Counted from the first letter of the stretch, positions 18,115-26,627 are shown. The stretch: DNA of 64,000 nt from Sulfuritalea sp. (GCA_016712985.1 JADJQA010000006.1:1-64000); one strand, 5' to 3'. The notes: generated by a model from the sequence alone, not told the origin. Made by a program: numbers and translations.

Positions 18115-18475
18115 GAATCCCCAACGATGCAGCTATCCGGAATTTCCGGATAGCTGCAATTTCAGCCAAGCCTCGAACTATGGCCAGAGTCCGAAGCGGA
18201 CTCAGATTGCCCTTGATCAGCGGAATGTTGGCCGCCAAGCGGGATACGCGCTTGTTCAGGTCTTCGAAAGGCTGAAGATAGGGCAGATGCACCAAAATAA
18301 AGGAGACCTGCCAAAAAGGGTCTTCGATTTCGGCGGCCATGCTGAGCGCGATCCCGAACAATTCTTCGATACGCTGCGGCAGCGTCATCGGTAGGTAGAC
18401 GCTGCTGCCGATTTCGACTGCGCAGTTGCGCAGCTCGTCGTTCCTCGGGCGAGGGAAGGCCGAACCAGACCCCAA
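18115..18475 (-). pseudogene. Fic-domain protein remnant
   Basis: A minus-strand frame contains part of a Fic (AMP-transferase) domain: VHLPYLQPFEDLNKRVSRLA matches the family motif (H-P-F-x-D/E-G-N-K-R-xx-R) with the catalytic His changed to Gln, a variant known in Fic subfamilies that carry 'YLQPFEDVNKR'. Homology stops after NIPLIKGNLSPL, and no full-length N terminus or further domain is visible, so only about 90 residues of a ~300-residue protein remain. It sits just beyond the 3' end of tRNA-Met, a common site for integrated or decaying accessory DNA. Confidence 0.7.
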
Positions 18476-18483
18476 AGAGAAAC

Positions 18484-18503
18484 GGCCCCCATCGCTGGAG
18501 GCC
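18484..18503 (-). terminator. tRNA-Met terminator hairpin
   Basis: On the minus strand GGCCTCCA-GCGA-TGGGGGCC directly follows the tRNA and is trailed by GTTTCTC. A near-identical hairpin follows tRNA-Phe at 37216-37241. Confidence 0.65.
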
Positions 18504-18513
18504 TTGGTATCAC

Positions 18514-18590
18514 TGGTGGTGATGGGTGGACTTGAACCACCGACCCCCGGATTATGAATCCGATGCTCTAACCGACTGAGCTACATCACC
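18514..18590 (-). tRNA. tRNA-Met (CAT)
   Basis: A 77-nt cloverleaf with a perfect 7-bp acceptor stem (GGTGATG/CATCACC), TTCAAGT T-loop, anticodon loop TTCATAA giving CAT, and encoded CCA. The elongator Met identity is inferred; CAT could also be a tRNA-Ile2 precursor. A TTGACA/18 bp/GATAAT promoter lies upstream at 18606-18635. Confidence 0.95.
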
Positions 18591-18605
18591 GTGCAAAGGG
18601 GCGGA

Positions 18606-18635
18606 ATTATCCTCGGCGCACGCTTGGCTTGTCAA
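18606..18635 (-). promoter_or_regulatory. tRNA-Met promoter
   Basis: TTGACA (18630-18635) and GATAAT (18606-18611), 18 bp apart on the minus strand, end 15 bp before the tRNA 5' end. The -35 is part of the small palindrome cttgtcaagacaag. Confidence 0.75.
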
Positions 18636-18664
18636 GACAAGCCCCGTTGGGCGACAATCCGGGC

Positions 18665-19822
18665 ATGGACTTCGATATCGTGATTGTCGGTGGTGGCTTG
18701 GCGGGTCTGGCCATGGCGGCGGCTTTGCGCCGCTCGGCTTTGTCCGTGGCCCTGGTGGAAGCGAGGCTGCCACTTTTCGCCGAGGGCTGGGATGCACGTG
18801 TCTACGCGATCAGCCCGGCCAACGCGCGCTTCCTGGATGCGCTCGGCGCCTGGCGCCATCTCGATGCGACGCGCATGGAAGCGGTGCGGGCCATGGAAAT
18901 CTACGGCGATGCCGGCGGCCGGCTGGATTTCACCGCCTATGACAGCGGAGTTGGTGAGCTGGCCTGGATCCTGGAATCCTCGTTGCTGCACCGCGAATTG
19001 TGGGAGACCGTAAAGCGCCAGGGCAATCTGAGCCTGCTCTGCCCGGTGCAGCCGAAAGCCCTGGCCTTCACGCCCGATGCGGCGCAACTGACACTTGATG
19101 ATGGCCGCATGCTGACGGCGCGTCTGATCGTCGCGGCGGATGGCGCCGATTCCTGGACGCGCTCGGCGGCGGGCATCGGCGTGCGCTTCGACCCCTACGA
19201 CCAGTTGGGCGTGGTGGCTAACTTTGCGGTCGAGCGGCCGCATCGCGCCACGGCTTTTCAGTGGTTCCGTCCGGACGGGGTGCTCGCCTGGCTGCCGCTG
19301 CCGGGGAATCGCCTATCGATGGTCTGGTCCACCGGGGAAGATCATGGACGTGAGCTGCTGGCGCTCGATCATGCCGCGCTATGCGCTCGTGTTGCCGCGG
19401 CCGGTGGTGGGCGACTCGGCGCGCTGGAGCTGATTACCGCGCCTGCCGGCTTTCCGCTGCGACTGATGCGCGCGCCGAGCACCGTGGCGCCGCGACTGGC
19501 GCTGATCGGCGATGCCGCGCACACCATCCATCCGCTTTCCGGTCACGGCATCAATCTGGGTTTTCAGGATGCGCAGTTTCTGGCGGCCGTGCTGTGCGAC
19601 AAGCCGAGTCACGTGGATTGTGGCGACCTGGGCCTGCTGCGAAGCTACGAGCGGGCCCGCAAGGAAGAAGTGGTGACTTTGCAGACCGTGACCGACAGCC
19701 TGCATGACCTGTTCCGTCCCGCGGGAGGCGCCGTTACCAGGCTGCGCAATTTGGGATTGAACCTCACCAACAGTTTGCCGGTCATAAAGAGCCTGCTGGT
19801 CCGCTACGCGCTGGCGTCCTGA
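18665..19822 (+). CDS. UbiH/UbiF/VisC-family FAD-dependent hydroxylase
   Basis: Flavoprotein monooxygenase of ubiquinone synthesis. The 385-residue product has the dinucleotide fold VIVGGGLAGLAMAAALRR, the middle motif VAADGADSWTRSAAGI, and the FAD motif RLALIGDAAHTIHPLSGHGINLGFQDA. Family membership is firm; which ring position it hydroxylates (UbiH, UbiF, UbiL or UbiM type) cannot be told here. The ATG at 18665 is used since the earlier in-frame start would overlap tRNA-Met promoter DNA. Confidence 0.9.
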   Translation: MDFDIVIVGGGLAGLAMAAALRRSALSVALVEARLPLFAEGWDARVYAISPANARFLDALGAWRHLDATRMEAVRAMEIYGDAGGRLDFTAYDSGVGELAWILESSLLHRELWETVKRQGNLSLLCPVQPKALAFTPDAAQLTLDDGRMLTARLIVAADGADSWTRSAAGIGVRFDPYDQLGVVANFAVERPHRATAFQWFRPDGVLAWLPLPGNRLSMVWSTGEDHGRELLALDHAALCARVAAAGGGRLGALELITAPAGFPLRLMRAPSTVAPRLALIGDAAHTIHPLSGHGINLGFQDAQFLAAVLCDKPSHVDCGDLGLLRSYERARKEEVVTLQTVTDSLHDLFRPAGGAVTRLRNLGLNLTNSLPVIKSLLVRYALAS

Positions 19823-19860
19823 ATCACCGGCGTGCCGAATTTCCCTGGAGAACTCAACTG

Positions 19861-20541
19861 ATGAAACTACCTTTGCTTGCCGCCGCCCTGGCCTGTGTGT
19901 CCTTCGCCGCTGTTGCCGACGAGGCTGATGTAAGGAGGGCCCTCGAAGCGAGGCTTGGCAAGGTCGAAAAGATCGTCAAGGCGCCGATCGCCGGCATGTG
20001 GGAAGTGACCGTGGATGGCCAGATCCTCTACGCCGACGATAAGGGAACGTTCGTGCTGATCGGTAATCTGCTGGACATGAAGACGGGCAAGAACATCACG
20101 GCGGAACGCCAGTTCACTGCCCTGCCGCTGGAACTGGCAGTCAAGCAGGTGCGCGGTTCGGGCAAGAACATCATGGTCACCTTCGAGGATCCGAACTGCG
20201 GCTATTGCAAGAAGCTGGCGAAAGACGTGCTGACCCTGAAGGACGTCACGGTCTACACCTTCCTGCTGCCTGTGCTGGGCGACGATTCCTTCGAGAAATC
20301 CAAGGCCATCTGGTGCGCCCCGGACAAGTCCAAGGCGTGGGTGGACTGGATGACGGCCGGCAAGGCGCCGCCCGTCGCACCGGCCAAGTGCGACCTGGGC
20401 GGCCTCAACAAGTCGGCACAACTCGGCGCCAAATTGCGCATCAATGGCACCCCGGCAATCTTCTTCGCCAACGGCGAACGTGTACCGGGCTACATTTCCG
20501 CGGCCGAAATCGAGAAGCGTTTCAGCGGGATGGGCGGCTGA
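19861..20541 (+). CDS. dsbC: Thiol:disulfide interchange protein DsbC
   Basis: Periplasmic disulfide isomerase of 226 residues: signal peptide MKLPLLAAALACVSFAAVA, the N-terminal dimerisation domain, then a thioredoxin fold with the CxxC centre in FEDPNCGYCKKLAKDV and the cis-Pro loop INGTPAIFFANGERVPG. A second cysteine pair (IWCAP...AKCDLGG) matches the structural disulfide of the family. It follows the UbiH-type gene by 38 bp. Confidence 0.95.
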   Translation: MKLPLLAAALACVSFAAVADEADVRRALEARLGKVEKIVKAPIAGMWEVTVDGQILYADDKGTFVLIGNLLDMKTGKNITAERQFTALPLELAVKQVRGSGKNIMVTFEDPNCGYCKKLAKDVLTLKDVTVYTFLLPVLGDDSFEKSKAIWCAPDKSKAWVDWMTAGKAPPVAPAKCDLGGLNKSAQLGAKLRINGTPAIFFANGERVPGYISAAEIEKRFSGMGG

Positions 20542-20597
20542 ACCGCCGGATATCCAGGTCGAGCAGCAGCTACTCCCGCGGGCGGAACCTGTTCCCA

Positions 20598-20701
20598 TGA
20601 ATCCGCTCTCGCTGCTTCCCTCGGTGGGTCGTCCGTCGTTCAGTCCGGCGCCCGCTTCCCTGGTCTCTGCCATCATCCCACGCAAGGAAAAGGCGTCATG
20701 A
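20598..20701 (+). CDS. Possible 34-codon leader ORF
   Basis: A short frame (MNPLSLLPSVGRPSFSPAPA...) whose stop overlaps the next ATG as ATGA. No family recognised. It is listed only because of the coupling-like overlap and because this gap otherwise holds no gene; it may be chance. Confidence 0.2.
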
Positions 20702-20964
20702 AACTGCACGGCGCCAAGGGACACTTCAACCCGGCCACAAAACCTCACGGATATCGCGGCGGCATTCAATGTCATGCCGTGGATATGCAAAGGCGGGTCG
20801 CCGACAACTACGGCAATGCCAGCCTCTCCGCCGAACTTGATGGACTGGCGTTGACCGAATGTCCCGGCGGGATCCTCAATCGCAGCGTGGCGATTCAGGC
20901 CGATCCTGACGACTACGAGTCGCAGCCGGTCGGTAACTCGGGCAAGCGCGTTGCCTGGGGGTGA
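20698..20964 (+). CDS. Hypothetical protein (88 aa)
   Basis: Frame MKLHGAKGHFNPATKPHGYRG... preceded by aaggaaaagg at ribosome-binding distance. It is hydrophilic, with no signal peptide, membrane span or known motif. The 495-bp stretch between dsbC and the zinc-ribbon gene contains nothing better on either strand; the reverse frame is open but resembles nothing. Doubtful gene. Confidence 0.3.
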   Translation: MKLHGAKGHFNPATKPHGYRGGIQCHAVDMQRRVADNYGNASLSAELDGLALTECPGGILNRSVAIQADPDDYESQPVGNSGKRVAWG

Positions 20965-21036
20965 CCCGCTCGCTCTGACCGGCAAGAAATGCAGCGCACT
21001 CGACGCGCTGCAGGCAGCGCTGGTGTGTTGATCGCG

Positions 21037-21756
21037 ATGTCCGAACCCGCCAATACGTCCTGCCCTTCCTGCCGCGCGCCGATGAGCGCGCAGCGCTTCA
21101 ATCGCAAGCTTGGCGGCGAGGTCGAGCTTGACCTCTGCTTCGCCTGCCAGGCCCTCTGGTTCGACGAATACGAGAGCGTGCAACTGGCGCCGGCCGGGGT
21201 GATCGAGCTGTTCAAACTGATCCACGAGCGCCGCGACGACCAGCGCCTGCCGCTGGCCAGCCCCTTGCAATGTCCGCGCTGCGGGGAAGGCTTGATCAAA
21301 TCGCAGGATCGCGTCAAGAGCGGGCTGTTCAACTACCTGCGCTGCGTGCAGCATCACGGCCGCTTGATCACCTTTTCCCAGTTCATGATCGAGAAGGGCT
21401 TTGTGCGCCAGGCAACCGGCGCCGAGCTCGCTCAACTCCAATTGCATATCGGCGTGGTGCGCTGCAGCGCTTGCGGAGCACCGGTGGATATCCGCAAGGA
21501 CATCGTCTGCGGCCATTGCCGGGCGCCCATTGCCATTCTCGATCCGCAGGCGGTCGAAGCCGCTCTGGCGGGCTATCAACAGGCCGCAATGAAGCTGGCG
21601 TCTCCACCGAACCCGACGCTGCTGGCCGAGACGATTCTGTGCCGCGAGCGTGAACGCAGCCAGCGCCAACGCGAACGCAGCGGCGGACTCGATGCCGACA
21701 TTGGCGATCTGCTGCTGGACGGTGTCGCGATGATCTGGAACATGGTGCAGCGATGA
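21037..21756 (+). CDS. Zinc-ribbon (TFIIB-type) protein
   Basis: A 239-residue cytoplasmic protein with three Cys clusters: CPSCRAPM...LDLCFACQALWFDEYE (zf-TFIIB layout, ending in the typical WFD), CPRCGEGLIK, and CSACGAPVDIRKDIVCGHC. The C terminus is Arg-rich then ends in a hydrophobic LLLDGVAMIWNMVQR. Such proteins bind zinc; the role is unknown. ATG at 21037 (MSEPANTSCPSC) is the best start. Its stop overlaps the mobA start by four bases, suggesting joint translation. Confidence 0.75.
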   Translation: MSEPANTSCPSCRAPMSAQRFNRKLGGEVELDLCFACQALWFDEYESVQLAPAGVIELFKLIHERRDDQRLPLASPLQCPRCGEGLIKSQDRVKSGLFNYLRCVQHHGRLITFSQFMIEKGFVRQATGAELAQLQLHIGVVRCSACGAPVDIRKDIVCGHCRAPIAILDPQAVEAALAGYQQAAMKLASPPNPTLLAETILCRERERSQRQRERSGGLDADIGDLLLDGVAMIWNMVQR

Positions 21757-22388
21757 GGGAGGCGATCACCGGAGTTGTGCTCGCCGGTGGCCGCGGGCGG
21801 CGCATGGGCGGCATCGACAAGGGCCTGCAAGGCTTCAACGGCCGGCCGCTGGTGCAGTGGGTCCTGGAACGCCTGACGCCGCAGGACAACGTGTTGATCA
21901 GCGCCAACCAGAACCTGCCGAGCTACGCGGAATTCGGCTGTCCGGTGGTGGCGGACAGGATTCCCCACTATGTCGGCCCGCTGGCTGGATTGCACGCGGC
22001 GCTGTCGCGGGCGAGCACGCCGCTGCTGGTCACCGTACCTTGTGATTCGCCATTCCTGCCGGCCGATCTGGTCCAGCGACTGCATGCCTCGCTTGCAGCC
22101 GAAGGCGTCGACCTTGCCGTCGCACGCGCCGGCGACCAGGTGCACCGCGCGTTCTGTCTGGTGCGGCGCGAACTGCTGCCGCAACTCGAGGCCTTTCTTG
22201 CATCCGGCGGACGCAGGCTGGGTCTCTGGCACGCGTCACTGAAATTGGCTGAAGTGGTTTTCGATGACGAGGCCGATGCCTTCAGCAACATCAACACGCC
22301 GGAAGATCTCGCACGCTGCGAAAAATCGCCGCGCGCAGCGTGGCAGGGAAATCCCCTGCGAAACACCGCACCAGCCCATTGTCATTGA
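21753..22388 (+). CDS. mobA: Molybdenum cofactor guanylyltransferase
   Basis: Attaches GMP to molybdopterin for bis-MGD enzymes. The 211-residue product shows the nucleotidyltransferase signature VLAGGRGRRMGGIDKGLQ, the metal-binding VTVPCDSPFLP, and FSNINTPEDLARCE near the C terminus. Its 3' end overlaps the convergent DUF2752 gene by seven bases. Confidence 0.95.
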   Translation: MREAITGVVLAGGRGRRMGGIDKGLQGFNGRPLVQWVLERLTPQDNVLISANQNLPSYAEFGCPVVADRIPHYVGPLAGLHAALSRASTPLLVTVPCDSPFLPADLVQRLHASLAAEGVDLAVARAGDQVHRAFCLVRRELLPQLEAFLASGGRRLGLWHASLKLAEVVFDDEADAFSNINTPEDLARCEKSPRAAWQGNPLRNTAPAHCH

Positions 22389-22864
22389 CTGGGCTTGAAC
22401 AGGGCAACGATGATTCCTCGATTTCCCGGCAAGCATGGGGCCGCAGCATGAATGGTCATTAGAATCGGGCAAGGCTGGCCGAGCAGACGCAGGTTCCACG
22501 CCCCCAGCAGGATAACGCCGCTGCCGGCCCACGCCCATGACAACCAGCGCGGCGTGCCAAGGCGACGACCCGCCAGCGCCTCGCGCGCCAGCAGCAGGGT
22601 ATGCACTGCCGCCACCACCAGCAACGGCAGCAAGCCGGGATTGGCCTGCCAGGCAGCGGAAACATCGCCGGACAGCAGCGCGGCGCAGGCATGCGTGCCG
22701 CCACACAGCGGACATGGGTGGCCGCTGAGCTGGCGAAAGGCGCAAAGCGGCAGATTGCCGAGCGCCGCCAGAACCGGGGCGGCGCCCATTGCCAGCGGCC
22801 AGCCCAGGCAGATGGCTGCCCGCCACTGCCGCTGCGGGTAACTTAAAAGGATTCCCTCAGACAT
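22382..22864 (-). CDS. DUF2752 membrane protein
   Basis: A 160-residue integral membrane protein with about four spans and the DUF2752 hallmark GHPCPLCGGTHACAALLSGD. Function unknown. It overlaps by eight bases with the stop of the upstream membrane-protein gene, so the two are likely co-transcribed. Confidence 0.82.
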   Translation of the reverse strand: MSEGILLSYPQRQWRAAICLGWPLAMGAAPVLAALGNLPLCAFRQLSGHPCPLCGGTHACAALLSGDVSAAWQANPGLLPLLVVAAVHTLLLAREALAGRRLGTPRWLSWAWAGSGVILLGAWNLRLLGQPCPILMTIHAAAPCLPGNRGIIVALFKPSQ

Positions 22865-23415
22865 TGGCCGGGCTGCTGGTGAGCTGCTTGGCCATGTGAT
22901 AGAAGCCGATGAAGGCGATCGGCAGGGTAATCACCACGCCGACGCCGCAGAAAATTGCGCCCAGCGAACCGATGATGGCAAGCACCACGGCGCACAGACA
23001 TGATCCGAGCAGGTTTTCCTTGACCGCTTGCCAGGCCCCCTTCAACGCATTGATGCCGTCCTTCTCGCCGACCGCGACCAGATAGGCGGCGGTCGGAACC
23101 AGGCCAGGATCAGTAATCCGGGGATGACGCAGAGCATGAACTGATGCCGACGACGATCCCGCCCACCAGGACCGCAAGCAGGGCCGGCACGAAGTCATCG
23201 AAACCTTTGAAGACGTGGTCAATCGAGGCCTTGCCGCCCTCGTCTTCCACCCTGACCAGTCGCATGTAGCCAACGATCATCGGCCCGGCAAGCAGACCGA
23301 AGCTGACATTACTGATGATCACGACCAGCAGGGTCGCGACGATGTGGGTAACGGGATCCTTTCTGAGTCCATTGAAGCCGGCCGAAACGCAGGCACCGAT
23401 ATCGGGATTCGCCAT
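22857..23415 (-). CDS. Multi-span membrane protein (two frameshifts)
   Basis: The protein starts MANPDIGACVSAGFNGLRKDP, with hydrophobic spans IVATLLVVIISNVSFGLLAG and LLAVLVGGIVVG. It then changes frame near 23143 (middle part FMLCVIPGLLILA) and again near 23105, ending GLVPTAAYLVAVGEKDGINA...FIGFYHMAKQLTSSPANV. The join restores about 185 residues resembling DUF975/BPSS1780-like proteins with internally repeated membrane segments. Function unknown; the two indels are probably technical. Confidence 0.7.
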
Positions 23416-23534
23416 CTGAAAGCCTTTTGGGAGGAGTTGTTGCGGAGCAAATCAGCCAGCCGCGGGAAACTGCATCTGTCCTGGCGGCTTGCTCCTCAGG
23501 GCAAGCCCGAACCCGCCGGCGCCTGATCGTCCGG

Positions 23535-23608
23535 TGGAGCGGGTGAAGGGAGTCGAACCCTCTTCACGAGCTTGGGAAGCTCAGGTAATGCCGTTATACG
23601 ACACCCGC
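23535..23608 (-). tRNA. tRNA-Gly (CCC)
   Basis: A 74-nt cloverleaf with acceptor stem GCGGGTG/CACCCGC, D-arm TATAACGGCATTA, anticodon loop TTCCCAA giving CCC, T-arm GGGTTCGACTCCC, and encoded CCA. A TAGAAT -10 box lies just upstream (plus-strand attcta near 23622) with TTCGAC 18 bp before it inside the 3' end of rng. Confidence 0.95.
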
Positions 23609-23628
23609 GTCGGGGCCAAATTCTAGCC

Positions 23629-25098
23629 CTACATCAGGACAATGTCGAACTGCTCCTGCAGGTAACCGCTCTCCGCGTGGAGGGAAATCGGCAGGCCGAT
23701 GAACTCGGACAACATCGCCAGCGCCTGCGATTCCTCGTCGAAAAACAGGTCGATCACCGACGGCGCGGCGAGCACGCGCATCTCGCGCGCGGTGAACTGC
23801 CGAGCCTCGCGCAGCAGTTCGCGCAGAACCTCGTAGCACATGGTCTGCGCGGTCTTCACCTGGCCGCGTCCGCCGCAAGTGGGACAGGGCTCGCACAACA
23901 CATGGGCCAGGCTTTCGCGGGTGCGCTTCCTGGTCATCTCGATCAGCCCGAGCTGGGTGAAGCCGGAAACCGTGATGCGTGTGTTTTCGTGCGCCAGGGC
24001 CTTGTTGAATTCAGTGAGCACTGCTGCCTTGTGTTCTTCGTCCGCCATGTCGATGAAGTCGGCGATGATGATGCCGCCGAGATTGCGCAGCCTGAGCTGG
24101 CGGGCGATGACCTGCGCCGCTTCGAGGTTGGTCTTGAAGATGGTGTCGTCGAAATTGCGCGAGCCGACATAGCCGCCGGTGTTTACGTCGACCGTGGTCA
24201 TCGCCTCGGTCTGGTCGAAGATCAGGTAGCCGCCGGACTTCAGATCGACGCGGCGCGCCAGGGCTTTCTGGATCTCGTCCTCGACACCGTGCAGGTCGAA
24301 CAGCGGTCGTTCGCCGGTGTAGTGCAGCAGGCGGTCGCTGACCTGCGGCACGTACTCCTGGGCGAAGGCTTGCAGCTTCAGGAAATTCTCGCGCGAGTCG
24401 ATGAGGACGCCGGTGGTCTCGCTGCCCACCAGATCGCGCAGCACCCGCTGCGCCAGCGTCAGGTCGTGATGCAGCAGCATTGGCGGCAAGGCGCCGACGC
24501 TGCGGCTCTTGATCTCGCGCCAGATGCGGCGCAAATAAGCGATGTCGGCCGCCAGTTCGGCGTCGCTGGCGTCCGCGCCGACCGTGCGCAGGATATAGCC
24601 GCCGGGCTGATCGGCCGGCAGCAGGGCCTGGATGCGCGCGCGCAGCCTTTCGCGCTCGGCATCGTCGCCAATCCGCTGCGAGATGCCGATGTGGTTGTCC
24701 TGGGGCAGATGCACCAGCAGGCGCCCGGCGATGGAAATCTGGGTGCTCAGGCGCGCGCCCTTGGTGCCGATCGGATCCTTTTGCACCTGCACGGTCAGCG
24801 CCTGGCCCTCGCTCAGAACGCGCTCGATGGGGCGCGTTTCGTGGCCGCCATAGCCATTGACGCCGGGTCGTTCGCTCCAGATGTCGGCGACATGGAGAAA
24901 AGCGGTGCGCTCCAGTCCGATTTCGATGAAGGCCGACTGCATGCCGGGGAGCACGCGCACCACACGGCCGAGATAGACATTGCCGACAATGCCGCGTCCG
25001 TTGGTGCGCTCGATATGCAGTTCCTGCACCACGCCCTGCTGCAGCAGGGCGACGCGGGTCTCCTGCGGTGTGAAGTTGATGAGGAACTGTTCACTCAT
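23629..25098 (-). CDS. rng: Ribonuclease G
   Basis: Endonuclease that matures the 5' end of 16S rRNA and helps mRNA decay. The 489-residue product has the S1-type RNA-binding domain (NVYLGRVVRVLPGMQSAFIE), the DNase-I-like catalytic site (IIADFIDM, MTTVDVNTGGYVG), and the zinc link CEPCPTCGGRG. Length and the ending EQFDIVLM match RNase G, not RNase E. The start MSEQFLINF lies at the edge of a repeat duplication that also copies the start-codon context. Confidence 0.97.
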   Translation of the reverse strand: MSEQFLINFTPQETRVALLQQGVVQELHIERTNGRGIVGNVYLGRVVRVLPGMQSAFIEIGLERTAFLHVADIWSERPGVNGYGGHETRPIERVLSEGQALTVQVQKDPIGTKGARLSTQISIAGRLLVHLPQDNHIGISQRIGDDAERERLRARIQALLPADQPGGYILRTVGADASDAELAADIAYLRRIWREIKSRSVGALPPMLLHHDLTLAQRVLRDLVGSETTGVLIDSRENFLKLQAFAQEYVPQVSDRLLHYTGERPLFDLHGVEDEIQKALARRVDLKSGGYLIFDQTEAMTTVDVNTGGYVGSRNFDDTIFKTNLEAAQVIARQLRLRNLGGIIIADFIDMADEEHKAAVLTEFNKALAHENTRITVSGFTQLGLIEMTRKRTRESLAHVLCEPCPTCGGRGQVKTAQTMCYEVLRELLREARQFTAREMRVLAAPSVIDLFFDEESQALAMLSEFIGLPISLHAESGYLQEQFDIVLM

Positions 25099-25546
25099 GG
25101 CACGACCCTCCCCCCATCCCCCTCCCCAGGGGAGGGGGTGACAGTGGTTCGGCCGCAAGAAAACGCGGCCTCCATGTCATACGCCGACCCCAGCTTGGGG
25201 CGGCCCGGCGCCGGGGTCATGGCACGCCCCTCCCCCATCCCCCTCCCCAGGGGCTAGCGTATGCACACATCTCTCCCGTCATTCCGGCGCAGGCCGGAAT
25301 CCAGTGGACGGGGACCGCAAAACATCGATTTACCCTGTATGTCTTGGCTTTTCTTGCCGAAGACCGTCCCGAAGTCCATCGCCTCAGCCCTTCTGGACCC
25401 CGGCTTTCGCCGGGGAGACGGTGCCGTTGAGATGTGTGCATACGGTAGCTCCCCAGGGGAGGGGGTGACAGTGGTTCGGCCGCAAGAAAACGCGGCCTCC
25501 ATAAACATACGCCGACCCCGCTTGGGCGGCCCGGCGCCGGGGTCAT
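25099..25546 (-). repeat. Tandem copies of the G-tract repeat between maf and rng
   Basis: Unit A (25099-25220) and unit B (25221-25546) share the run from ggcacg through the ccccctccccagggg palindrome, ggttcggccgcaag, and gggcggcccggcgccgggg. Unit B is interrupted by a 195-bp insertion with its own terminal repeats. The junction of A and B repeats the 'tcatggcacg' context of the rng start, showing that a ~122-bp block including the start codon was duplicated. Confidence 0.85.
25254..25448. mobile_element. 195-bp MITE-like insertion with 20-bp terminal inverted repeats
   Basis: The ends are ctagcgtatgcacacatctc (25254-25273) and its reverse complement with one mismatch (25429-25448). The target ctccccagggg is present on both sides (25243-25253 and 25449-25459), an 11-bp apparent target duplication, and unit A of the flanking repeat shows the empty site. 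The interior holds two further hairpins (ccggcgcaggccgg and ccccggctttcgccgggg) and no gene. Its partner transposase is not in the window. Confidence 0.8.
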
Positions 25547-26154
25547 AACGGATACCCGAATTCGCGCAGCAGCAGCGCGGTTTCGCACAGCGGCAGGCCG
25601 ACGATGCCGGAATGCGAGCCGTGAATCTCTTCGACGAAGGTGGCGGCGCGCCCCTGGATGCCGTAGGCGCCGGCCTTGTCCATCGGTTCGCCGCTGTGCA
25701 CATAGCGGCGGATCTCTTCCGCGCCCAACTGGCGAAAGCGCACAGCGCTGATCGACAAACGCTGTTCAACGCGCTCGCCGCGGGCCACCGCGATGGCCGT
25801 CAGGACACGATGGCTGCGGCCGGACAGCCGCGTCAGGATCGCCGCCGCGTCAGCTTCGTCCTTCGGCTTGGCGATGATCGCGCCATCCAGATCGAGCGTC
25901 GTGTCGGCCGCCAGCACCGGGCGCGCGACGATCGACCGGTGCGCCATCAGGCCGGCGGCGAACACCGCCTTGGCCCGCGCTACGCGCTGCACGTAAGCTT
26001 CCGGCGTTTCGTCGGGCAGCCAGGCCTCATTCACTTCCGCATCCTCGCGCGGCAGGGTGCGAAACAGCAGCAAGTCGAAGCGAACGCCGATCTGCGTCAG
26101 CAATTCGCGGCGGCGCGGACTTCTGGAGGCGAGGTAGATGCGCTGGTCAACCAT
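25543..26154 (-). CDS. maf: Maf/YhdE nucleoside triphosphate pyrophosphatase
   Basis: House-cleaning pyrophosphatase for dTTP/UTP or modified nucleotides. The 203-residue protein has YLASRSPRRRELL at the N terminus, VLAADTTLDLDGAIIAKPKD, and GAYGIQGRAATFVEEIHGSHSGIVGLPL. These fit the YhdE branch. It overlaps the edge of repeat unit B at its stop codon. Confidence 0.94.
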   Translation of the reverse strand: MVDQRIYLASRSPRRRELLTQIGVRFDLLLFRTLPREDAEVNEAWLPDETPEAYVQRVARAKAVFAAGLMAHRSIVARPVLAADTTLDLDGAIIAKPKDEADAAAILTRLSGRSHRVLTAIAVARGERVEQRLSISAVRFRQLGAEEIRRYVHSGEPMDKAGAYGIQGRAATFVEEIHGSHSGIVGLPLCETALLLREFGYPL

Positions 26155-26156
26155 GC

Positions 26157-26627
26157 TCAGTCGCGATGGTAGGGGTGGCCCTTGAGCAGGCTCGCGGCGC
26201 GATACAGCGCCTCGGCGAGGATCACTCGCACCAGGGCATGGGGCAGGGTCAGGCTGGAAAGACGCATGGTTTCGTGGGCAGTGCTCTTGATCCGGGCATC
26301 CAGCCCGTCGGGGCCGCCGATGATGAAGGCCACATCATCGCCGCTGGCCATCCATTTTGCCAGACCCTCGGCCAGTTGCCGCGTCGTCGGCGCAGCGCCG
26401 CGTTCATCCAGCGCAATGCGCCTGCAGCCGGGCGGCAGTTGCGCCTCGATGCGCGTCGCCTCCTGCGCCAGCATGGCTTGCGCGGTCTTGCCCGCAGTGC
26501 GCGGCGCGGGCCTGATCTCCAGCAACTCCAGCGGCAGTTCGCGCGGCAGCCGCTTCGCGTACTCGGCCCAGCCGGCCGCGACCCATTCCGGCGGCCGCGC
26601 GGAAACCGCCGCGACGATCAACTTCAT
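26157..26627 (-). CDS. rlmH: 23S rRNA (pseudouridine1915-N3)-methyltransferase
   Basis: SPOUT-class methyltransferase acting on helix 69 of 23S rRNA. The 156-residue product has the trefoil-knot SAM site FIIGGPDGLD and the conserved C terminus RVILAEALYRAASLLKGHPYHRD. It sits between rsfS and maf, its usual place, and overlaps rsfS by four bases. Confidence 0.96.
   Translation of the reverse strand: MKLIVAAVSARPPEWVAAGWAEYAKRLPRELPLELLEIRPAPRTAGKTAQAMLAQEATRIEAQLPPGCRRIALDERGAAPTTRQLAEGLAKWMASGDDVAFIIGGPDGLDARIKSTAHETMRLSSLTLPHALVRVILAEALYRAASLLKGHPYHRD

Noticed and set aside
19867..21669. 600-codon open frame on the minus strand opposite dsbC and the zinc-ribbon gene
   Set aside because: It is antisense to two convincing genes; long open antisense frames are expected in GC-rich DNA.
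23486..23507. Hairpin ggcttgc-N8-gcaagcc downstream of tRNA-Gly
   Set aside because: No T-run follows on the tRNA strand, so it is not called a terminator.
25254..25448. Considering the 195-bp insertion as a CRISPR or riboswitch element
   Set aside because: There is a single unit with terminal inverted repeats and target duplication, which fits a transposable element and not an array or a structured leader.
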